Shown one piece after another: positions 14,740-22,492 of a stretch of DNA of 64,000 nt (position 1 is its first letter; the number at the start of each line of letters is the position of its first letter). The notes under the pieces are model-generated. The model saw only the letters and a list, made by a program, of their open reading frames with translations, did not search any database and had not been told where the DNA came from. The stretch covers positions 128,556 to 192,555 of the forward strand of contig CAWCGJ010000019.1 in assembly GCA_963795055.1 (NCBI GenBank), given 5' to 3'. Position numbers and translations under genes: made by a program. This stretch comes from JASHPR01 sp963795055. GTDB lineage: Bacteria > Actinomycetota > Actinomycetes > Streptosporangiales > Streptosporangiaceae.

Positions 14740-16440
14740 GTGATCGAGCTGATCGCCGTCGGCTTCGTGGCCGGGTTTCTGGCGGGGATCTCGCCGTGCA
14801 TCCTGCCGGTCCTGCCGGTCGTGCTGTTCGCCGGGGCCGCCCCGCCGCCGGGTGCGGATCCGGCCGGGCCGGCGCCGCGACCCGGCCTGCGGCGGCCGCT
14901 GGCGGTGATCGGCGGCCTGGTGCTGAGCTTCAGCCTCCTGGTCCTGGCCGGGTCGGAGGTCCTGTCGCTGCTGCATCTGCCGCAAGACTCGCTGCGCGAC
15001 CTGGGCATCGCGCTGCTGGCCCTGGTCGGGCTCGGCTACCTCATCCCGCCGCTCGGCGCGCTGCTCGAGCGCCCGTTCGCACGCGTGCGCGCCCGCCAGC
15101 CGGGGAGGGAGGCCGGCGGGTTCGTGCTCGGCCTGGCCCTCGGCCTGCTGTACGTGCCCTGCGCCGGCCCGATTCTGGCCGCCATCACGGTGATCGGGGC
15201 GACCCACCGCGTGGGACCGACCGCGGTCATCCTCACCGCCGCGTTCGCCGCCGGAACCGCGGTGCCGCTGCTGGTGGTCGCGATTGCCGGAGGCCAGCTC
15301 GCCGGCCGGGTCTTGGCCATCCGCCGGCATGCCCCCCGGATCCGCCAGGTGGGCGGGGCCGTGCTCGTGGCCCTGGCCGTGGCCATCGCCGTCGACGCCT
15401 TCGCCGGCCTGCAGCGCGACGTCCCCAGCTACTCCGACGCGCTGCAGGGCTCGGCCAAGATCCGTAATGAGCTCGGCGGTCTCACCGGCGCCGCGCACAC
15501 GCCGCTGGCTCACTGCAACTCGAACGCGACCGGGCTGGTGAACTGCGGTCCCGCGCCGAACTTCACCGGGATCACCGCCTGGCTGAACACCCCGGGCGGC
15601 AGGCCGCTGTCGCTGCGGGCGCTGCGCGGCAAGGTGGTCCTGGTCGACTTCTGGACCTACTCGTGCATCAACTGCCAGCGCACGCTGCCGCACGTCGAGG
15701 CGTGGTACCGGGATTACGCCCGGGACGGCTTCGTGGTCGTGGGCGTGCACACCCCGGAGTTCGCGTTCGAGCACGTGGTCTCCAACGTGCGGGCCCAGGC
15801 CGCGGCGCTCGGCGTGCGCTATCCGGTCGCGATCGACGACGACTACGCCACCTGGAACGCGTACGACAACGAGTACTGGCCGGCCGACTACCTGGTCGAC
15901 GCCAGCGGCGACGTCCGCCACGTCCACTTCGGCGAGGGGGATTACTCGGGCACCGAGCAGCTGATCCGCCAGCTGCTCGCCGCGGCCCGCCCTGGCCGCC
16001 CGCTGCCACGCCCGACCGACGTGCCGGACAAGACGCCGGCCGGGGAGATGAGCCCGGAAACCTACGTCGGCTACGAGCAGGTTCAGTATCTCGTCCCGGG
16101 CAACGACGTGGTCTCGAACGCGCCGGCCGTCTACCACTTCCCGGCCTCGCTGCCACTCGGCGGGTTCGCGCTGGCCGGGACCTGGACCGAGCGCGCCGAG
16201 GAAGCGACCTCCGGCCCCGGGGCCGAGCTGGAACTGAACTTCCTCGCCAAGGAGGTGTACCTCGTGCTCGGTGGCCGCGGGACGGTCGACGTCTCGGTGA
16301 ACGGCCGCCGCGCGCAGGCCATCGACGTGGCCGGGGTTCCCCGGCTCTACACTCTGTTCCAGGCAGGCTCGAGCACCACGGGGACGCTCCTGCTTCGTGC
16401 GTCACCGGGAGTTCAGGCCTATGACTTCACCTTCGGCTGA
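14740..16440 (+). CDS. dipZ: DipZ-type fusion: CcdA transporter, thioredoxin-like domain and C-terminal beta domain
   Basis: The 566-residue protein starts at GTG 14740. Residues about 1-225 form a CcdA/DsbD-type membrane unit with its two cysteines in GISPCILPVLPVV and LYVPCAGPILAA. A periplasmic-type thioredoxin fold follows with VVLVDFWTYSCINCQRTLP (CINC active site), HTPEFAFE and NEYWPADYLVD. The last ~120 residues are the beta-rich carbohydrate-binding-like domain known from mycobacterial DipZ. The protein should carry electrons from cytosolic thioredoxin across the membrane to extracytoplasmic disulfides. A peroxiredoxin gene follows 44 bases later, probably in the same operon. Confidence 0.93.
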   Translation: MIELIAVGFVAGFLAGISPCILPVLPVVLFAGAAPPPGADPAGPAPRPGLRRPLAVIGGLVLSFSLLVLAGSEVLSLLHLPQDSLRDLGIALLALVGLGYLIPPLGALLERPFARVRARQPGREAGGFVLGLALGLLYVPCAGPILAAITVIGATHRVGPTAVILTAAFAAGTAVPLLVVAIAGGQLAGRVLAIRRHAPRIRQVGGAVLVALAVAIAVDAFAGLQRDVPSYSDALQGSAKIRNELGGLTGAAHTPLAHCNSNATGLVNCGPAPNFTGITAWLNTPGGRPLSLRALRGKVVLVDFWTYSCINCQRTLPHVEAWYRDYARDGFVVVGVHTPEFAFEHVVSNVRAQAAALGVRYPVAIDDDYATWNAYDNEYWPADYLVDASGDVRHVHFGEGDYSGTEQLIRQLLAAARPGRPLPRPTDVPDKTPAGEMSPETYVGYEQVQYLVPGNDVVSNAPAVYHFPASLPLGGFALAGTWTERAEEATSGPGAELELNFLAKEVYLVLGGRGTVDVSVNGRRAQAIDVAGVPRLYTLFQAGSSTTGTLLLRASPGVQAYDFTFG

Positions 16441-16484
16441 CGGCCTGCGGGGCACGCTGCTGAACACAGAAGGGCACGCGGAAC

Positions 16485-16961
16485 ATGGCACGCAGCATCC
16501 AGGCCGGTGACCAGGCCCCCGACTTCACCCTCCCGTCGCAGTCCGGCGAGCCGGTCCGGCTGCACGACCGGCTCGGCGAGCGGGCGGTGGTGCTGTACTT
16601 CTACCCCAAGGACAACACGTCCGGCTGCACCGCCGAGGCGTGCGCGTTCCGCGACAGCTACGAGGTCTTCACCGACGCCGGGGCCGACGTGATCGGGGTC
16701 AGCTCCGACTCGGTGGCCAGGCACGCCGGCTTCGCCGACCAGCACAAGCTGCCGTTCACGCTGCTCAGCGACCGGGGCGGTCAGGTCCGCAAGCGCTACG
16801 GGGTACCGGCCGTGCTCGGCCTGCTGCCCGGCCGGGTCACGTACGTGATCGACCGCGGCGGCACGGTCCGGCACGTCTTCAACTCGATGACCCACATCGA
16901 CCAGCACATCAGCGAGGCGCTGGAGGTGGTCCGGCAGCTGCAGGCGGAGCGGCCGACCTGA
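16485..16961 (+). CDS. bcp: Bcp-type peroxiredoxin
   Basis: The 158-residue protein has the AhpC/TSA fold. The peroxidatic cysteine is C48 in YFYPKDNTSGCTAEACAFRD, with C53 in the position of the resolving cysteine of BCP-type atypical 2-Cys enzymes. The P-x3-T/S-x2-C signature is intact. It reduces peroxides with electrons from a thioredoxin-like donor; placement behind dipZ fits a shared thiol-redox role. No export signal is seen, so it is cytosolic. Its stop overlaps the TetR relic. Confidence 0.95.
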   Translation: MARSIQAGDQAPDFTLPSQSGEPVRLHDRLGERAVVLYFYPKDNTSGCTAEACAFRDSYEVFTDAGADVIGVSSDSVARHAGFADQHKLPFTLLSDRGGQVRKRYGVPAVLGLLPGRVTYVIDRGGTVRHVFNSMTHIDQHISEALEVVRQLQAERPT

Positions 16962-17187
16962 GCGCGGCCAGCAACTGCTCGCGCGTGGGCTGCGCCATCG
17001 GCGGCCCGCCGGGCTCACCGAGGCCCGCGCCGCCGACATCCTCTGGGCGCTGGCCAGCACCCGCACCCACCACGCCCTGGTCGGCGAGCGGCGGTGGCCG
17101 GCCGGCGAGTACGAGCGCTGGCTCGGGCAGGTGCTGGCCTGCGCCCTGCTGCCCGGGCCGGCCGCGTTACAGTCGGGCGGTGACTGA
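16960..17187 (+). pseudogene. C-terminal relic of a TetR family regulator
   Basis: A reading frame with no start codon runs from about 16960 to the stop at 17185-17187. It includes LTEARAADILWALASTRTHH, then LVGERRWPAGEYERWLGQVL. This matches the C-terminal ligand-domain end of many actinobacterial TetR proteins (DILWALTSPE...ERGWS...YERWL). The HTH and most of the ligand domain are missing. It overlaps the peroxiredoxin stop and the start of the next gene in other frames. Confidence 0.65.
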
Positions 17188-17854
17188 CGCGGAATCGCCG
17201 TCGAAACCGAAGCGGCGACAGTACAGCACGGGACGGCTGGAGGCCTTCAGCGACGGCGTGTTCGCCATCGCCATCACGCTGCTGGTGCTCGACATCGCGG
17301 TTCCCGCCAGCGCCGAGAATCACCTGCTGCGCTCATTCATCGACGAGTGGCCCTCATACGTGGCCTACGTGGTCAGCTTCTCGACCGTCGGCGCCATGTG
17401 GCTCGGGCACAACGCGGTCACCGAGTACCTGGACCACGCCGACGCCACGTTCGTGCGGCTGAACCTCCTGTTCCTGCTGTTCATCTCGTTCCTGCCCTTC
17501 CCCACCCGGCTGTTCGCGGAGTTCATCGAGCGGGACAGTCCCGAGCGCGTCGCGGTCACGATCTACGGGATCTCCCTGCTGCTGACCGCGACCCTGCTGA
17601 TGACCGTCTGGCGCTACGCGCTCCGGACGAAGCTCGTGCGCCCCGACGCGGACGACGAGGAGATCCAGCTGCTGACCCAGCGCCTCACCCCGGGTCTGGC
17701 CGGCTACCTGATCCTGATCGTCGCCGGGCTCTTCGTCCCGATCGCCGCCGTCATCGGGTACTTCGCCATCGCCGTCTTCTACATCATTCCGTTCCGGCAG
17801 GTACGCCCGGCGCTCCGGTTCTGGCGGTCGGCGCGGCGCTCACCGCGGCCGTGA
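17180..17854 (+). CDS. TMEM175/DUF1211 family membrane protein (putative potassium channel)
   Basis: The 224-residue protein starts at GTG 17180. The TMEM175 signature RLEAFSDGVFAIAITLLVLDI forms the first helix, where bacterial and lysosomal members place the channel filter residues. About five more helices follow, including YVVSFSTVGAMWLGHN and LNLLFLLFISFLPFPTRLF, with the charged loop RPDADDEEIQ. Bacterial members are potassium-selective channels as tetramers; that function is inferred from family. It begins inside the TetR relic, so the present start context may be newly formed. Confidence 0.9.
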   Translation: MTDAESPSKPKRRQYSTGRLEAFSDGVFAIAITLLVLDIAVPASAENHLLRSFIDEWPSYVAYVVSFSTVGAMWLGHNAVTEYLDHADATFVRLNLLFLLFISFLPFPTRLFAEFIERDSPERVAVTIYGISLLLTATLLMTVWRYALRTKLVRPDADDEEIQLLTQRLTPGLAGYLILIVAGLFVPIAAVIGYFAIAVFYIIPFRQVRPALRFWRSARRSPRP

Positions 17855-17969
17855 CCGTATGGCTGAGCGCAGCTCGTCCTTTGGAGACGGGGTTAGCCCG
17901 GCCGCACCACATGCCTGCAACAGCGGTGGGCATCCTGGTCTGTCATAGGTCATCGCTAGATTTGTTGCC

Positions 17970-19156
17970 GTGGAGGTCCGCTACCGGTATCGCATCTACC
18001 CTTCCCGGGACAGCAACAGGCCCTGGCCCGGGTTTTCGGCTGTGCGCGGGTGGTCTATAACGACTGCCTGCGGTTACGCGACGAGTATCACGCCCGCGGG
18101 AAGAACATCTCCGACACCGAGGTGCAGCGTCGGGTGGTTACCTTGGCCAAGCTCGCCCCGGAGCGGGCCTGGCTGTCTGAAGTGGCGTCGGTGGCGCTGG
18201 TGCAGGCTTGCCAGGACGCCCGGCGGGCCTACCGAAATTGGTTCGACTCGCTGAACGGGACGCGGAAAGGACCGAAGATCAGACATCCCAGTCCTCACCG
18301 TAAGCACGGCCGCCAGTCAGTCCGCTTCACCCGCAACGGCTTCACCCTGTACGGTGCCCGACTGTATGTGGCAAAGGTCGGCAAGATCAAGGTCCGCTGG
18401 TCACGCGGGCTGCCGTCGGCGCCTTCGTCGGTCACCGTGATCCACGAGCCGGACGGCCGCTACTATGCCTCTTTCGTCGTACAGCGGCGCCCGCAGCCGT
18501 TGCCACCGTCCGGCCGCGACGCGGGTATCGACCTAGGCCTGGACCGTCTGGTTGTCACCTCCGACGGCGAGATCATCGCCAACCCGAGGTACCTGCGCTC
18601 TAGGCAACGACGCCTGGCCCAAGCACAGCGGGCACTGGCGCGCAAGCAGAAGGGCTCAGCGAACCGGGCCAGGGTCGGCCGGCAGGTGGCCGTACTGCAT
18701 CGCAAGGTGCGCGAGACCCGGCGCGATCACGCTCACAAGACAGCCCTCCGACTGGTCCGCGACAACCAAGCGATCTACGCGGAGGACCTGGCCGTGTCTG
18801 GTCTCGGCCGTACCAGGCTGGCCCGTTCTGTGCACGATGCGGGGTGGGCGCAGCTCTTGGCGCTGATCGCAGAGAAGGCCGGGCACTACGGCCGCGAGTT
18901 TCACCAGATAGGGCGCTTCGTGCCTACATCGCAGACCTGCTCGGAGTGTGGGGCGCTGGACGGCCCTAAGCCGCTGAATGTCCGGACCTGGCAGTGCGCC
19001 GCTTGCGGCGCGGGGCACGACCGCGACGTCAACGCGGCAAGGAACATACTGGCGGCCGGGCGGGCCGACAGGCTAAACGCCTGTGGAGGCGATGTAAGAC
19101 CAGGGCCTGCCCTGGCTGTTGCCCGCGAAGCAGGAACCCAACGAGGTGCCGCGTGA
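17970..19156 (+). CDS. tnpB: TnpB RNA-guided nuclease, frameshifted near the N-terminus
   Basis: From 18050 the frame encodes 368 residues of TnpB: VYNDCLRLRDEYHARGK, the RuvC-like triad in GIDLGLDRLV (Asp), IYAEDLAVSGL (Glu) and HDRDVNAARNI (Asp), and the C4 zinc ribbon CSECG-CAACG. The expected first residues (MEVRYRYRIYPS) lie in another frame from GTG 17970, and GQQQALARVFGCARVVYND continues in the main frame. A single-base shift near 18000-18005 separates them. Known TnpB proteins cut DNA using an omega RNA from the element right end. Translation from GTG 18050 would lack the N-terminal strand, so this copy may be inactive unless the shift is an error. Confidence 0.85.
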
Positions 19157-19203
19157 GCGGCACGGCAGGAATCCCCGCCGTTCACGGCGGGGAGGACGTC
19201 AAC
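19060..19203 (+). ncRNA. Putative omega RNA (reRNA) scaffold at the tnpB 3' end
   Basis: In IS605-type elements the guide RNA scaffold covers the tnpB 3' end and the right end, and the guide comes from the adjoining flank. The hairpin at 19173-19192 and the terminal GTCAA fit that scaffold end. The guide would then be the first bases after 19203, within the agmatinase gene. The 5' limit given here is a guess. Confidence 0.4.
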
Positions 19204-20163
19204 GAACCCGTCCCGCGCGTGGTGGCCGACGGCAACATCGGCCCAGTGGACGCCACCCGGGTGCCCCGGTACGCCGGGGACGCGACCTTCGCCCGGCTGC
19301 CGCGCCTGGCCGAGGTGCCGCGCGCCGACGTCGCCGTGGTGGGCGTGCCCTTCGACAGCGGGGTCAGCTACCGGCCCGGGGCCCGCTTCGGCCCCGGGCA
19401 CATCCGGGAGTCGTCGCGGCTGCTGCGCCCGTACAACCCGGCCCTGCGGGCGTCGCCGTTCGCCAGCCAGCAGGTCGCCGACGCCGGCGACCTGGCGGTC
19501 AACCCGTTCAGCATCGACGAGGCCATCGGCGCCGTCGAGCGCGCGGCCCGCGGCCTGCTCGAGCAGGCGGGCCGCCTGCTGACCCTGGGCGGGGACCACA
19601 CGATCGCGCTGCCGCTGCTGCGCGCGGTGTCCGCCGTGCACGGCCCGGTGTCCGTAGTCCACTTCGACGCGCACCTCGACACCTGGGACACCTACTTCGG
19701 CGCCGCGTACACGCACGGCACGCCGTTCCGCCGCGCGTCGGAGGAGGGCCTGCTGGACCGATCGGGGTGCCTGCACGTGGGCGTCCGCGGCTCGCTGTAC
19801 ACCGACGCCGACCTGACCCAGGACTCCGAGCTGGGCTTCCAGCACATCCCCGCCCCCGACGTGGAGCAACTCGGCGTGCCGGGCATGGTCGAGCGGATCC
19901 GGGACCGCGTCGGCGACCGGCCGGTGTACGTGTCGGTCGACATCGACGTGCTCGACCCGGCGCACGCGCCGGGCACCGGGACCCCGGAGGCCGGGGGCCT
20001 GACCAGCCGAGAGCTGCTGGCCACGCTGCGCTCCTTCGCCGGGCTGAACCTCGTCGGCGCCGACATCGTGGAGGTGGCGCCCGCCTACGATCATGCGCAG
20101 ATCACCGGCATCGCCGCCGCCCACGTCGGCTACGAGCTGCTGTCCGCGCTGGCCGTCCGGTGA
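19153..20163 (+). CDS. speB: Agmatinase (ureohydrolase family)
   Basis: The frame opens at GTG 19153, overlapping the tnpB stop as GTGA; GTG 19219 or 19222 may be nearer the native start. Ureohydrolase metal motifs are complete: LGGDHTIALPLLRA, VVHFDAHLDTWD and SVDIDVLDPAHAPGTGTPE. The N-terminal region GPVDATRVPRYAGDATFARL is that of actinobacterial agmatinases. The enzyme hydrolyses agmatine to putrescine and urea with two Mn ions. The TnpB right end encodes about 15 foreign residues at the N-terminus if the first GTG is used. The nitrilase-fold gene follows after 89 bases. Confidence 0.92.
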   Translation: MSGTAGIPAVHGGEDVNEPVPRVVADGNIGPVDATRVPRYAGDATFARLPRLAEVPRADVAVVGVPFDSGVSYRPGARFGPGHIRESSRLLRPYNPALRASPFASQQVADAGDLAVNPFSIDEAIGAVERAARGLLEQAGRLLTLGGDHTIALPLLRAVSAVHGPVSVVHFDAHLDTWDTYFGAAYTHGTPFRRASEEGLLDRSGCLHVGVRGSLYTDADLTQDSELGFQHIPAPDVEQLGVPGMVERIRDRVGDRPVYVSVDIDVLDPAHAPGTGTPEAGGLTSRELLATLRSFAGLNLVGADIVEVAPAYDHAQITGIAAAHVGYELLSALAVR

Positions 20164-20252
20164 GCGAGCTGGAGGGGCGCGGTGCCGCCTGGACTGAGGA
20201 GCGAGGGAGCCTGCGACCGAGCGACGAGGGAAGGCGGCGCCGTGAAGGGGGA
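20164..20252 (+). repeat. GAGCGA-rich intergenic linker
   Basis: The space between the agmatinase and nitrilase-fold genes repeats GAGCGAG/C-like hexamers (about 20163, 20199 and 20218). It also contains GGCGCGGTGCCGCC and a near-complement GGCGGCGCC 40-50 bases later. It may be a dispersed intergenic repeat or an RNA hairpin between cistrons. Confidence 0.35.
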
Positions 20253-21125
20253 ATGGGGAGGCGGGCGGGGGCCCGCAAGCGAGCGGGAAATGTCACTGTT
20301 TCGTGCTGTCAACTCGCCCCCGCGTTCGGTGACCCGGCGGCGAACCGCGAGCTCGCCGCCGACGCGGTGCAGCTCGCCGCGGAACGGGGCGCCGACGTGG
20401 TCGTCCTGCCCGAGCTGGTCTCCAGCGGCTACGTCTTCCGTAGCCAGGCCGAGGCCCGGGCCTGCGCCGAGGCGGCCGACGGCCCGACCGTGAGCCTGTG
20501 GGCCCGGCTGGCCGCCGAGCACCAGATCGTCATCGTGGGCGGCTTCTGCGAAGACGGCGGCGGCGAGCTGTTCAACAGCGCCGCGCTGGTCGACAGCGGC
20601 GGGCTGCGCTGCCTGTACCGCAAGGCCCACCTGTGGGACGAGGAGTCGCTGTGGTTCACCCCGGGCAGCGCGGCCCCGCCGGTGGTGGCGACCCGGTTCG
20701 GCCAGATCGCGATGATGATCTGCTACGACCTGGAGTTCCCCGAGTGGGTCCGGCTGCCTGCACTGGACGGCGCGCAGCTGCTGTGCGCCCCGACCAACTG
20801 GCCCGCGTTCCCCCGGCCGGACGGGGAGCGGCCCGCGGAGATCGTGCGGGTCCAGGCGGACGCGGCGGTCAACCGGATGTTCATCGCGGCCTGCGACCGC
20901 ACTGGCACCGAGCGCGGCGTGGACTGGGTCGCGGGCTCGGTCATCGTCGATCCCGACGGATGGCCGCTGGCCGAGGCGACCGCGGCCGCCGGGCCCGTCA
21001 CCATCACCGCGCAGTGCCAGCTCGCCAGCGCCCTCGACAAGGCCACCGGCCCCAGGAACAACGTGCACGCCGACCGCAGGCCCGGGCTGTACCGCCGGGT
21101 CAGCCAGGAGGACCCGCCGCGGTGA
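20253..21125 (+). CDS. Carbon-nitrogen hydrolase (nitrilase fold)
   Basis: 290 residues from ATG 20253; the ~14 residues before VTVSCCQLAP may be linker, so the true start is uncertain. The Glu-Lys-Cys triad is visible: VVLPELVSSGY, LYRKAHLWDEE and MICYDLEFPEWVRLPAL. A third conserved element is PTNWPAF and later AGSVIVDPDGWPLAEA. Family members hydrolyse nitriles, amides or carbamoyl groups. Next to agmatinase a role on an amide or carbamoyl product of the arginine/polyamine route is plausible but unproven. Its end overlaps the convergent arginase-fold gene by 26 bases. Confidence 0.9.
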   Translation: MGRRAGARKRAGNVTVSCCQLAPAFGDPAANRELAADAVQLAAERGADVVVLPELVSSGYVFRSQAEARACAEAADGPTVSLWARLAAEHQIVIVGGFCEDGGGELFNSAALVDSGGLRCLYRKAHLWDEESLWFTPGSAAPPVVATRFGQIAMMICYDLEFPEWVRLPALDGAQLLCAPTNWPAFPRPDGERPAEIVRVQADAAVNRMFIAACDRTGTERGVDWVAGSVIVDPDGWPLAEATAAAGPVTITAQCQLASALDKATGPRNNVHADRRPGLYRRVSQEDPPR

Positions 21126-21993
21126 CCGCCTGCGCCAGGTAGCCGATGACGTCGTCGGCAGCGCGGCGGTCCGGGTCCAGGTCAGGGTTGTAGATGCAGA
21201 CCGACCAGCCCGCGCAGCCGCCCGCGGCCAGCGCCGCGGACGTCACCTCGTTCAGCTGCCGCCAGGTCAGCCCGCCGGGCTGCGGGTAGTCCACCGCGGC
21301 GAAGTCGGCGGTGGCGAGCACGTCGAGGTCGGTGTGCAGCCACCACGGCGCGGGCAGCGCCGCGGCGGCGGCCGCCAGTCCCTCCGCGGTGACCTCGGCC
21401 GGGCGGATCAGCGCCCGCAGCCGGCCCGCCAGGCTCGCCACGCCCGCGCCGGCCAGCTCGCCGGCGTCGCGGGGGCCGACCGCGACCACGTCGGCGGCGC
21501 GCACGCGGGGCAGTACGCCGCGCAGTCCGGGGTCAAGGTCGTCGTCAAACAGCCGCAGGACCAGCCCGAGCTCGCAGTCGGCCGCCTCGCCGGTAGGCGA
21601 CGCCCGCGGCGGCCAGGCGTCCTCGTGCCCGTCCACGAACAGCAGGCCGGGCCCGTCCCGCTCGGCCTGCAGCGCCGCGAGCGCGCCCACGATCACCGGG
21701 CAGTCGCCGCCGATCAGCAGCGGGAAGCGGCCGCCCCGGCGCGCCGCGGCCACCGCCTCCCTGACCCGCCCGATCATGGCGATCAGCGCGTCCTCGGCCA
21801 GCAGCCCGGACGGGCCGCGCCGCGGCTGCGCGGCGGGAAGCTCGAGGTCTCCCGCGTCGGTGAACCCGGGTGAGCGCGCCAGCGCCGCCGCCAGGCCGCG
21901 CTGGCGCAGCACGCGGGGCGCCCGGGCCACTCCGTCCGCCGTGCCGCTGGAATTAGCGGGCACGCCGATCAGCGCGACATCGCGCGGTATCAC
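21100..21993 (-). CDS. Arginase/ureohydrolase fold protein
   Basis: The 297-residue protein has the arginase-fold order of metal motifs: LLIGGDCPVIVGAL (Cys replacing the usual His of GGDH), LLFVDGHEDAWPP (D-x-H-x-D) and HTDLDVLATADFAAVDYPQPGG in place of SxDxDxxDPxxAP. Several ligands thus look preserved and others changed, as in formimidoylglutamase-like or uncharacterised subgroups. It is the second ureohydrolase-fold protein within 2 kb, on the opposite strand to agmatinase, with the nitrilase-fold gene between them. Substrate not recognisable. Confidence 0.85.
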   Translation of the reverse strand: MIPRDVALIGVPANSSGTADGVARAPRVLRQRGLAAALARSPGFTDAGDLELPAAQPRRGPSGLLAEDALIAMIGRVREAVAAARRGGRFPLLIGGDCPVIVGALAALQAERDGPGLLFVDGHEDAWPPRASPTGEAADCELGLVLRLFDDDLDPGLRGVLPRVRAADVVAVGPRDAGELAGAGVASLAGRLRALIRPAEVTAEGLAAAAAALPAPWWLHTDLDVLATADFAAVDYPQPGGLTWRQLNEVTSAALAAGGCAGWSVCIYNPDLDPDRRAADDVIGYLAQAVTAAGPPG

Positions 21994-22216
21994 CCGGCCA
22001 GGCTATCGAGCCGGTAATTCGCCCCATGAGTGAACGGAGCACGACAAGAAAATGACAAGCCAGAAAACTTAACGGCTACGGAAGATTCCGGAATGAAGCC
22101 CGCGCGATGGCCTTCCTCCCCCCTGGTGACAGATCGCGCCGCGGCGCGGCAGACTGTGATCAGCCGGCGCAGGGTTTCGCGGCTGGCCGCCGCCGGGCTT
22201 CACGGAGGCCGGCCGG

Positions 22217-22492
22217 GTGAGGAGCGCGTGCCCGGTGACCGACAAACCAGCGGGAAAATCCCGGCCGCGCCGGTCGACGCTCAGCGGAAGCCCCTTTCCC
22301 CCGATCGCCGAATACGGGTTCCTGTCCAATTGCGAGGTGACCGCGCTGCTCGCGGCGGCGACGGCATCGCTGCCGGAGACCCCCGGCGGGGAGCGCAACT
22401 ACGACTACCGCTACACCTGGCTGCGGGACTCGACGTTCATGCTCTGGGGCCTGGACCCGGTCACCGAGCCCGCTCCGCCGGACCACGCATGA
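22217..22492 (+). pseudogene. GH15 (glucoamylase/trehalase-type) relic with internal deletion
   Basis: The reading frame (GTG 22217 to a stop at 22492) contains FPPIAEYGFLSNCEVTALL, the N-terminal signature of GH15 proteins. It is followed at once by ASLPETPGGERNYDYRYTW and LRDSTFMLWGLD, a segment that normally lies some 200 or more residues later. The intervening region and everything after it are gone. The end overlaps the start of the FAD oxidoreductase gene. It is a decayed relic, not a functional hydrolase. Confidence 0.7.

Larger units (their letters stand above)
17875..19203 (+). mobile_element. TnpB-only IS605/IS1341-type element
   Basis: The element comprises a tnpB gene (17970-19156) and a typical right end. 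The right end is a GAATC-preceded hairpin, CCCCGCCG-TTCA-CGGCGGGG (19173-19192), followed by AGGACGTCAA. No tnpA lies beside it. The left end is not resolved; it must fall between the TMEM175 stop (17854) and 17970. The right end lies inside the agmatinase reading frame, so the insertion is directly against that gene. Confidence 0.75.

Noticed and set aside
14053..16137. A 694-codon minus-strand frame opposite the methyltransferase and dipZ
   Set aside because: Same reason: no domain, extreme composition, and it would cover two well-supported genes.
17970..18060. Programmed ribosomal frameshifting in TnpB
   Set aside because: There is no clear slippery heptamer plus downstream pseudoknot, and TnpB proteins are not known to need it. 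A mutation or read error is simpler.
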